Origin: Diadema setosum
Lineage: Eukaryota; Echinodermata; Echinoidea; Diadematoida; Diadematidae
DNA length: 64,000 nt
Reading direction: 5' to 3'
NCBI GenBank assembly: GCA_033980235.1
Contig: CM067076.1
Span: 36,137,709 to 36,201,708 of the forward strand
The translations under genes and the position numbers were made by a program. Positions 25,201 to 37,200 of the stretch are shown here, piece by piece; position 1 is the stretch's first letter; each line of letters opens with the position of its first letter. Under the pieces are notes generated by a model that ran no database searches, was not told the origin of the DNA, and was given only the letters and a program-made list of their open reading frames with translations.

Positions 25201-28200
25201 CTACAATGAACAAAGGTAAAATTCACAATATATTGATACCTTTTTATTCTGCACTGCTGGCTTGGGAGGTGTCTCAACTGCAGGCTCTGGATATCAAACA
25301 GAAAAGAAGAAGTGAATTATAGAAACATGGAGTCAAAACTAAACATGCCATATCTACCCTTTTATATGAAATAGATACTAGACATGGGCCACACATGACA
25401 GTAGTGATGGTATCAAACAGATGATCATCACACACAGACATGTAGGTTACTCCTTCCATGGCCAAACATCACAAACAGAAACTGCTGATGACATACAGGA
25501 CAGCCTATTTTTATCCTGAGGAAAAGAGGAACTTTCAAAGCTACCTGAATCCTCTTTGGCTAAATTTGCAAGCTTCTTGTCTTGAGGTCCTGTGTCCTCA
25601 GGAGACCTGTAGAATGACACAAAGAACAAAAGAATATTGTGAAGAATAATATCTCAGTACATCTATAAGCACAATTCATTTCATTATGGCATTACAGGCC
25701 ACTTTCAATATGAACAGAGCTAGTCTAATTGTAATAAAAATGGTACCCAGAGACATTACATATAATCAAGGTTTGACATTAGCAGTAGCCCGGTGGTACA
25801 GGGCTACTAAAATATGATGTCGGGTCACCAGATTAAAAAAAAGAAAGCAAAAAAAAAAGTTTTCCTTTGGTGACCTGATAGGGCAGCTAAAATTAAACAT
25901 AATCTTTTATATTTCCTTTTATTTTAGGCCACCAAAATTTCACATTCAAATATTTTAGAGGCTGGAACAGACCAGTAGTGAAAAAGTTACAATTCTGTAA
26001 CGTCAAGCCCTGGTATGCCCATGTATGCCCCTGTTTGAGAGCATGTTGGCAGAAAATGTGGGTTCTTCCATGAGTGCTTCTAATTATTCAACTGGCAATC
26101 AGCTTGAAACACTGAAGTCACACATATAGACACACACACACACACAAAATTAATATCAGAACATTTTTTTTTGACATAAACTGCAACAAGAAAGGTCTCT
26201 GTGATTTCCTCCACCATATCACTCCAGCCAATTTCTTAGCATTCTGAACAGAGTTCAGTACATCTAGTGACATTGGAGAAGGACAGAACATATGTGACCG
26301 TGCATCACAAAACGAATACAAAGTCGCAGCCCTTGATTTTGCGTGAGGACCTCAAAAAGGTGAAACAGGTCAACCAAGTTAATCCGGAGTTTTTCATACT
26401 TTTTGAAAAAGCTATTCTTTGTCTACATTATTCTTAAGTTTCGGGTCATAAAACAAATTGGAAAGTGTGTTTTCAGCAGTTTTTATATAACCCTTTTTTT
26501 GTAGAGTAGTGCGATTTAATAGGTACGTCTTTAGAGGTCCCTTTATATTTCTTTAAAATCCTTTGCACACCCTTCACTTTCAACTCTAATAACTTTTGAA
26601 TAGATAGTGCCACCACCTTGACAGTTGGCATTTGTTATGGACAGAATGTGTTAATTGAGCATGCTTAATTTCAGCTTAATCTGATAATGCATCTGTCAAT
26701 TGTAAGACCCACTATGTGACCCCCGGGAGAAGTGCGTCATGGGTGAGTACTTCCGCCAAAATTATGGACTCAGGGCACCGTCAAGGACACCTTTGGTGAG
26801 TCGCGCCAGAGACGTTATGGTGGGGCAATGTCAGTCTCTTTACTGGGTGGGTCCCGATGTGCATCCAATTTAGTCCACTGCTGGCACTACTTTCAGCACC
26901 GAACGCGTGTTGTATATACGCACGTATGCACAGGACCGGTACCGTATACCATGGACGCGTCGATCAATGCATGTACATGAATGTAGAATCAGTGAATGCA
27001 TGTGAACGAGAATTCTTCAAAACAACCAGTAAATACTATTGCAGATCAAATATTTGACAAATGCAATAATACACTTCAAAGAAACATCAGTTTTTCAAAG
27101 CCAATTGAAAATGAATGTACATGTAGGCCTACCTATTCACGATTGCTATCTTTGAAAATACATGTATTTCGTGTGGCAGTGCCGTGCGGTTGCGATTGTT
27201 GCTGGTTTGGCATTGAAAATAGTCCCGCTATAGCGCAACATACAATATGCATGCGCATGCACATTAGTTGTAACCGTGCAGCAGCACATATATTCACCCG
27301 CATGCACTGCACGATCCGTATGTACTCGAACGACGAATTTGAATTTGGAGGGGGAAAATATTCAACAATAGATATTTACAAGGGATATTTTTACATATCA
27401 AAACTACTGTTATAATTCTGTTATATTTCAAGGTCAAAATTTTCCGTTGATAGATTTTAATTAGTAGCAAGTGAAAATAAAGAAGACACAAGTTACAGAC
27501 ATCAAGAAACCTCCAAAACCCGATGTGCGTAAGATGGAAGGCAAAATCTGTGGAGGTAAGTCCATATTGCGACGGAGGGTGCGTATAATTCATTGAATGG
27601 TGAGTCCAAAGTGGCGACAGAGGGTGTGTACATGGTAATAAGAAGTGGACTCTCCTTTGACCATGACTGACATCTCCCGGGGGTCACCTAGTGGGTCTTA
27701 CAATTGATAGGTGCATAATCCCTTCATCGTTGTTGCTACCGTGGTTTACATCCTGTTTTTTGTCCCATTCATCGCGCAGCCAGCACGGTTTCTAAAGATT
27801 ACACTTGAATAGACCCTTAACCCGTTGAAGACGGACTGAATTTGCTACAACATGCATTTCCCATAGACCCCTGCCCGAGTATACTCGGGACTCATCCTCA
27901 ACAGGTTAACTTCAGAGCCTCTTTTCTCAGTTCACACCTTTCCAGAGTGCGTGCTTTCTTTCCAATATTTAGATAGGTTAGGAGAGTCTATTTGAATTGA
28001 GTTATACATCATTTTAAAGCTTAGAATCTACTCTTTCAATATCTGCCCTTAATTAAAAATCCATATCTGGCGACTTTTTGTTGGTATTGTGATGCAGGGT
28101 CACATATACCAAGTTGACCCCTTACCCCATGTAAGCTGATGGTAGTGTTCCCATGGTACCCATGGTCCCTGAAAGGTCAGCCTCTCGGTTCAGACGGCTG

Positions 28201-31200
28201 TAGTCAATAAGGCTGCCTCCTTTCTCCTCCAGCTCCTTGAAGAAGCGAGCCTTGTCTGCCATCTCCTCCAAGGTCTCAGCCCCAGGTCCGGTGGAGCCGG
28301 GCGTGGTCAGACCCCCCAGATAGTCCTGACCGGTGGAGCCAGGCGTGGTCAGACCGCCCAGATAGTCCTGACCGGTAGAACCCGGTGTCGTCAGACCCCC
28401 TGATGGCTCTAAGATGACATTCAAAAAGAGACAATTTACCAAAACAGATCAATGACAGAAAATAACACCATGAAAAGGCTATGTTTCTTGTGATAGATAT
28501 TTAATGAATAGAGATTAGAGATACAAAAATCTTTATTCATTTCTTTGATATGAACATGCTAAAACTGTAATTTTTTTTAAAAATGGAGACAGAAACAAGA
28601 AAACTGTTCAGCAGAGCACTGACTTTAAAATGCCAAAATAATACTTGACAGGAACATATTGCAAATCCTGAACTTTTATGAAAAAAGGAGAAAGCACAAC
28701 ATGATTTCAAAAAGAAAGAAAGAAAAGAAAACAAAAGAGAAATAATACAAACAGCTAGGTTTTGTGCATCATGTCTGTGATAGGAGCATTAGCAATGGAA
28801 ACATCATTACAGCAATAAAGTACATCCACTCTGTAAATTTTTTATTGGTATTGGACAGAAAAATCTACCTGACTGGCTGTATGTATCCTCAAAACTGGCT
28901 TGTTCTGGGAGCACACCACTGTATTGGTGAAGGAAGAGAAAGCTGCATTTCAACATGATGTTTGAATAGTATACAGTATTAAAGAGTCACAACATCTTAT
29001 GAACGCGATTTCTACAACAACTGCTTTATACAACCAAATGAATGGAAGGCACTTTACAAAAGAATGTTGAATAAATTTGTTCCATTTCAGTAATTGTGCT
29101 TGCTAAATCAGGAGGGTCTGAAGCTCATAATGAGCAATTTGTATTGTTTCATGGGCCAGGGAGTGTAAAAAAAAAAACCAAACAAACATAAAATTGACAG
29201 TTTCTGTCAGGAGTCCTGATGATCAGGCCATTCACTATGGAGAGAATATCTGAAAACTGTCAATTCAATAAACAATCTATAAACTGTCAGATCAAAACAC
29301 ATATTTGCATTTTGCAAGAATTTTTTAATTTTTATTTTACCAGTAGAAATTAGCATAGCATGACCCCGTTTACAGTGAGTGAAATGGCTGGCCGCGGCAG
29401 AGCCCGGTCTTCATTTCACCGTAAACGCACAAAAGGCCAAATGCGGTACCAAAATCGGCCGTGCATTTGGCCAAGCACTGGAGGTAGTCTATGCTGTGGC
29501 TCGGCCGCAGCCGAGCCTGGCGTTTTCTCACTGTAAACGCAAACTGGGCCAAATGTGGTACCAAATTGCGACCAGCGCGCTCCCAATAATAGTCGTTTGT
29601 TTACAAGCGGAGTGTCACTACGACAAAATATTGAAAGGTTGAATTGAGCGCGGCACTGTAAACGGACAAAATAGCAGGGCCGAGTTCTGCCATTGAGGCC
29701 AGGGTTGGTCGTGGCTCGGCCGTGGCTCAGCCTGGGCTCGGCCCAGCCCTGCACTGTAAACAGGGTCTATGTTTCTCTGTTGATTCTAATCCACATAAAA
29801 CATATTATAATATAGATATGGTGTACATGTATGTACATACAGTATTTATCGCATAATCGGGCATCTGATAATCGGGAACCTCGCTTAAATGACATACGCT
29901 TCCCAGAAACATTTCCAATGCATGTTATTTTCACTGGATAATCGGGCGGGGACCTCTGATAAACGGGACAATTTTTCTTCAAGCGATCTTTGATTTTGTT
30001 GATATTTTACACAAAAAATCTACCAAAATACCACAACAATTATTTCAAAGATTCCCTATCAGTTGTCGTTTACATCTTACTTACAAAGCAAGCTTCGGAC
30101 TGGTGTGTTTTGACCTCCGTCCATCCAGTACATGTACATGCATAGCCACGCCACGAAAGCGCCGTGTATAAGTATCCATGCCATTGCGAAACACATCACA
30201 TGCTTTCGCGAACATTCTTCTCCCCTACATTAATATATGGTCAGTTTTACAGTAAAGGGTGTAACTTTGATGTGGCAAGGGTCAAAAATTAAAGTTGTGT
30301 TTCCATTTTCATCTTTGCTTTTATTTTATATAGGAATGTCTATATTTTCAATATTTTGTCATTCCAGAGCTTAATTCTTAGGCTAAATATGAAAAATGAA
30401 GTTACTATTATGGAATTTTAGATAAATTTAGGTAAAAACAACAAGAATGTTTTGGTCATCCACAGCAACCAAATGAAGATAAATGGTGGAGGTAATGCAA
30501 CTTTTCATTTGCTGTGAACATATATTTGAAATATCAAAACACTTTTCCCCCAACAGATATTCGCTCTTGCAATTATTTGGATGTGAACTTCAAATTTCAA
30601 GGTAAAAATGGTACCTGACAAACTATTTTTAAGTTAAAAGAATGTTCTAGAAGCAAGAGCCACTCTAAACATAGCCCTAAATAATCTCTTGGTAACAAAC
30701 ATTTATCAACCCAAATCCCAAAGAAATGTGATTATTTTTGACAAAGTTGAAATTTTCAGACTTGTGAGTTTCGGAGGCTTCAGTTAACAAACTAGTGTGT
30801 TTCGGAGGCTTCAAAACTGCTAACACAAAGTTCTAGTCCTGTATTCACTTAAAATAATAAAACTACAGTAAGCAACTATCACTACATGCTAGAATAAGAA
30901 CAAGGCATCAATAAAATGTGAATAACAGTATACAGATGTACATTTTATGGCAGTGCATAATGTTTACCCTTCATACAAAATGTACTTATTATTTCAAGGA
31001 AATTGGCTTCCACAAAAGTGAATAACAAACCGTGTACACTTTGAGCAATGCTCAGTTCGAATTTATGACATTACATGAGGCAATATGATTCTAAAGGAAA
31101 CTGCAACAGTAGCAATAAAAGTACACTGATTAGGAACATCTTTTTTTTTTTTTTTTTTTGCGGCTTAAAGTTAGCAGCAACGCATGTTTCGGAGGCTTCA

Positions 31201-34200
31201 TCATGACTGTTAACATGCAAAAATGGTCCATTTTAAGGTGATATGAAGTACATTAATGCAGCTGATTGTTTCCAAATAACTAACAATGTTGTAACATGTA
31301 AAATAGTATTTATTTGTATGCAGAAAAAAGACTTTCCAACATATATGTTAAGAGACAAAGAAAAACATTTTAAATCTTTATGATCAGTTGTATACATACA
31401 CTGTATTTGCATATCCATGACTTTGGCAATGCAGAACATGATTAGGCTACACACATGAACAGCTGTATGCATTTGTCAAACTTTTCATCATAATGCAGTA
31501 AGAATTACTTTCAATGAGTTAGAACTGTAGCTATAGACTTAATGCAAAGATTATGTTTGCTTGCTTTATAAGTGCAGTTTGTGGGATGTATATTGACATA
31601 AACCACCCATCATAATTGTTTTATATGTATATGTACATGTGAAATCAATTTCAACTGTTGATGAGAAAGGGATAGAAAATAGACTATGTGATGGCATGAC
31701 GGTTAGATTAGAACATAGCATTGTAAAATATAGAAAGGGGAAAAAAGGTTTATAAACATTCTTTTGCATATGACCATGCCTGATATCCCCTACTATAGCT
31801 ATCAAATGCAGTGATCATGGTCATAGAACAGCGATCTTAAACACCGATCAGCCATTCCATCTAAGGGTCATCATCAAACTGTCATCATCAAAATGGAGTT
31901 GGAATAATCAATATATTGGTGATATTATCATGGAGCTCAATAGAAATTGAAATGTTCAAGATCCCAGTCATCTTTTTGAATCGCCTGTTGAAAAGATTAA
32001 TGTACATACCCTACCCATGACTGTGTACGAATTTAAATTAAAAAAAAAAAAAATGTTGACCAAATGTATAGTTCCCTATAATATGATAGTTAGAATTTTA
32101 CTTTCTTTTTCTGTGGTATACAAGTCACCCCTGTTTCATATCATTTTATTTTTCTTTTTTTTTTAATTCTTCAAAGGCTTTTTTTTTTATAGTTATTTTA
32201 TAAAATTCCAGTTTGTGTGACTCCTGTGACAGCTAGGAGGCCTGTTTTTGAAGGTACGCATTGAGAAATTGCTAACAGAACTTTTACTGTTTCTAAAAAT
32301 GACAACCTTTATAGCAAAAAAATTAAAAAGCAGCAAATGTGTTCAAATATTTAAGTTTTTTAGAAACCCACAAGTTTGTTTTAAATAGTATATAAACCCA
32401 CAGACTACAGTTTTAACCCTTTGAATTTCAAAATAGTTAGGGGCTTGTAACTTTTTCCAGAAAAGCCAGGACTAAACAGATTATAAAGATTTCAATCATT
32501 TCAATATTGTTCTTCATGAACATAACTTCTCCAGTCACCCACCCATGTAAACTACATGTACCCCATGGCAACAGGCTATTTATAAGTAGAGGTCTATATG
32601 TCATTTATAAACAATCCTATCCCAACCATTACTGTCCATTTACTGCACTGAGAACTACATCGCAAACATGTCATAGAGTCTCACACATGTATGCGATGAG
32701 ATGTTTCGTAACACAAGTTACATTTTGTTTAATCAAAAATAGTCAAGTGGTCACTGCCAGCATGATAAAGTATGGAAAATAGGGTATAGTATCAAGATTG
32801 TGTTGCACCTTGCATGCCTCAGATCTGACATACAGATTGATATGAAAACCTGACTGAATGAAGTAATCAAATGTCAAAATTCCAAAACAGTACCCTGTGA
32901 TCCAAGTCACACCACAGAAATGATAATCTGCAAGATGTTAGCTATTTTCAAATCCAATCACAAATTTATTGATTAATTATTTTCCTCCAAAAAAGTATTG
33001 GAAATGAAAGCCAAAGAACTTGTTAAGAAATGGAAAGCTGAAAAAGTCAAGATTTTAGTATGGCAAAAACAAATGCCATGTGAGTAACAATGGAATGAAT
33101 TTGTCAATGGGTTATAAATGGACATGTAAAAGATTGTGTTTCGAAACTATTACACACAGATGATTGTGAGTCGAAAGTGTAAAAATCAAAAAAGTATTTT
33201 CCACCATTTGCTCTGGATCATGCATAAAAGATACAACCTTAAATTCAAAAGTAATATATTTCTTAGTTAAGTGTATGCTTCCCTCTTGAATAACCATCTA
33301 CTGAGTATTAAAGTCCTTGAATCTTCAGGACAGGAATAGTGTTCAGTTCTTTTAAAAAAAGTGTATTTAACACTAAATAATCAAGTAATTGTTTGGTCTT
33401 CATTATCAAAGTCTAACCAGTCAAAAGAGTGATACAAATATGGTCACAACACTTCAACTTCTCTCAAGGGTAAAAATGAGTTATCCAACTTATGAACATT
33501 GGTGTATCCACAACTACTTGCTTTGTGGCACTACTGTTGCATGATGTGGGCATGCACGCAAGCTGGAAGTCACTTTCATTACTCACAATATCTAGCCTGT
33601 TCCATTGTTTCAAAAGGAAACCTACAAAATAAATGCTTTTCATACATTTAAACAACTATCTACACCTTGCTTGAGGAATCATTAAGTCTCATTCAGTCCA
33701 AACAGTTATTTGATAGACTTAGAATTACAAAATTGTAATCAAAACATTCCATTTACATGCTGTTAATATAAAATGAAGCCTCCGAAACATCTGGAAAATT
33801 AACCTGGTATGCCTTATGTTTTTATGAAAATCATGTATGTTATGTAGAAAGTGATGGGTAAATTGTGTCTTTTTTAGTTGATATACACTGTTTAAACATA
33901 TTTGTGGGGCAACATCCTCATCTGCTAATATTTTATTGCTGAATGAATAGGTGAGTTATGTGTGACACGTCTGCACTGTTTAAGAAAAATAGGTAAATCG
34001 TATAGTAAATCTATATTGGTGAGTAAACAAAGCAGCCAGAACACTGAATGTGATTTAATATCTTTAGATATGTCATAAGTGATCATTGGGTGGGTGAACA
34101 ATAAATCTAATTTGATTTTGTCCAGAGAAAATCACAAAAATGCAGTGTTAACATCCTTTCGAAGCCTCCGAAACCACTTTTTCTCTATAAAGTGTATTAG

Positions 34201-37200
34201 CTCAAAAAATTATTGCAGTATCATAATGTTTTTATTATTTTTGTTGTCTGTCCATGTCTGTTGATGATTTCATGGCATAATTTGGGGCAGACACTCAAAG
34301 AATTTATCAGAAATGTCAAATTAGATGTTTTTGCTGTTTCGGAGGCTTCATGCGTCTCGGAGGCTTCACGTGTTAACGGAAAATTTGTATTGTCTCCTAT
34401 TTTCAGAGAGTTTGGCGGATCTTGACTATTTTTGGCCTATTAGGTTAGGGCCCCATATCCTACATTTTGACATATAGATTAGGTCGCTTCTCTTATCTAT
34501 ATTCATATTATTTGACTGAACACTTTGTTTCGGAGGCTTCAAAACTGCTAACGGAAATTTCACATGATGGAATAAAATTATCACAAAATTTCAGATAGCC
34601 CTAGAATCAAGTAAACTTTGATGTTAGTCTAAAGTTTAGCTGTACCTTACTATTTTCAGCATAAAAGAAAGTAACCAAAACACATCCACTGATCATTACT
34701 GTCCATCAAAGTTTGTAAACAATTGTTAACGGAAAATGAAGCCTCCGAAACCTCAAATTTGAAGTCATAGTATTCTAAAATAAAGGGCCAGATACAAACC
34801 AAACTAATTTGGTCATTTCAACTGACCATACAACTATGCTTTTAACATAAAAAATTAGATCTCTGCAGTTGCTGTAGAAAATTATTAAAATTTCAAAAAT
34901 GTGATATAAATTTCAGTGCAACAAAATAGTCATTTTTAGGGTACAAATGTGACTGTCAAAACAAAACGCATCAATACCTGGACCTGATTATGCTACCCAA
35001 GGTGGCTACTCATAAGGTGACTCACATGGGAAAAAATCTTTGAGATCGGTAAATCTATGTGTTCAGGGTGGGCCAAAAGGCTAAAAATTGAAAGTTACAC
35101 CCTTTACCGTAAAACTGACCATATAAGCAAAGTCATGTGCAGGGAGAGCTAGAGGGTCGCGCCGAGGGGTAGCGTGGTGGTTGTGTATTCATGTGCATCA
35201 TATGTACAGTACGTCAGTATGCATGTGTGTGTGCACTACATGTACATGTCGTATGCCATTAGTCATAGTGTATGGTGAGTGCTCATCGCGAAATCGGGCA
35301 CCTCGCTTAAAGGGGCCGTGTTTGCTACTCCCAACCTGTCCCGATTATGCGATGAATACTGTACTAGGTACACTTGTACATGTAATGTTAGCATGCAGAC
35401 TCAAGGGCATCTGACCCATCTCATCCACTGACTTGAGTGTTCAGAAGTCAACACCTGACTCTCTCACCTAGAATGACTGCTAACTTCAGTCAACAAACTT
35501 GTTGGAATGTACATAATCAATACACATTTGTATTTGTGGTCTATCACAATTAACATGACTCGCACACATGTACCTCGATGAGATCTTCCCACAAATGTAA
35601 ACTGAAAACAGTACCAATTTAAAAGTTTAACGAATCTGTTACCTCCTCTTCCGACTGTCCTGCATCTTAACATCAAGATCATCTACAGAAGGAGAGAGAA
35701 GGAAGATTTTACATGGCAGCTTAATATGAATACAGCCTGCACAATGTATCTCTTCTCAGGTTCCAGGACATCCTCACACAAGGTATAAACAGTGTTATTT
35801 CTGCCTCACATCCTTGCACTGGCACCACAAATCTGTTTCAAATGCATACACAGGAAAATGATCTGCTCTCTCCATTGGTCACAACCACAAGTTGTTGTAA
35901 TCACCATATTCAAACATTGGGTCGCCTACTCAGGAAATTTGGTATTTCACAACAAAAAACTCTTGCTGAAAAAAAGTAATGAAAGAAGGCAGGGACATTT
36001 TAGAGTGGCTATATAGCTTAATTGCATTGGGACTGTTACATTCCAGACATTCTGTTACACACAAATACATACACTGTAGAAAAAGAGAGCAAGCATTTTC
36101 ATGCAAGTAAAATTTGATAGGTTAAAAAAGGTGAATGAAAGCGATTTGACTACAAGCACAGAATCATACCTTTTTCACTTACATGTACATGTATAAGTTG
36201 CAATACAATACACCTGTCTTTTATAAAGCACTGAAGTTGTTTGTTACTTACCATTCTCTAGGCTGTCTCTGCTAATCTGTCTTTGAGCTCCAGGATTGGC
36301 ACCTTTTCTCTCAAACTTTCCTTTATCTTCACTCTTGGTAGGTGGAAGAGAAAGGAAGGAAATACAGATACACAATTTTCTGGACATCATAAAAAAATTT
36401 CTGGATATTTCATTCACTTTGTCACTGTCACATACTATGTCTACACAAACATCTTGGAAGAACATTCCCCAACCACTAACATATGAGAGATTCTGTAAAC
36501 CTTTGTGTGAACTCATAGTTCACATTAATGGCATCTTGAATGCAGCATAAAATCTAATGAAATTGCAGAACTCTGAATATTCAACTTCCTCTGCTCACAT
36601 GGTTAACAAATTACACACATATACAGGTCACGTACAGTCAAACTCGGATACCTCGACGTCGGATAAGCCGAATATCACTTACCTCGGGGGCAAAATGAAA
36701 GTCCCGATTGTTCCTATGGAGTTTCCGTGCATTAAAATTCGCGTAGCTCGAACAAAGATAACTCGAAGTTCGGTTACCTCGAAGGGAAATCTAACGTCCC
36801 GATCTTAATTAACTTATTGTTTTTCCCAGCATGTTGCTCGAATCGAAATTGCAAACATCACTCAGCATCTCCGATTAAGCGCGCGTGGACAGCGAAGACA
36901 TGTCACAAATGTTTTCACACTCGATTGTAAATATTCTGAGACCCAGAACAATCGCGCGCCCAAGAAGAAATACCCGATACACAGCTGACAAGGAAAATCC
37001 CCAACACCTACCAACACACGTACATGGTATGCACATAGCACCCGTGCCAATGGAGTGCTTTACGATAGCACTACGCGCTGCACCATCATTTGCTTTTCTT
37101 TAACCACTGTGTTTTGATTTTTGATCGAGTCATACCGTGCGCGTAGATTTCTCAACCGTCGGGGCGCACCTGCTTACGTTGACCGTTATATCTTTGCCAT

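Larger units (their letters stand above)
26293..28104 (+). mobile_element. TGTGACC terminal-repeat element T1 (with two later insertions)
   Basis: Left TGTGACCGTGCATCACAA and right TTGTGATGCAGGGTCACA are inverted repeats. The body aligns with 60753-61579. T1 is interrupted by a 1000-bp element (26702-27701) and by micro-element M3 (27821-27905). No transposase found. Confidence 0.65.

Noticed and set aside
26996..27415. 139-aa open frame as a gene
   Set aside because: It lies wholly inside the AATT-flanked element, has Cys/His-rich but unpatterned sequence, and resembles nothing recognised.
28895..28904. Ten-base longer version of the 26-nt CEP162 microexon
   Set aside because: The upstream acceptor would shift frame and meet a stop with the preceding exon phase.
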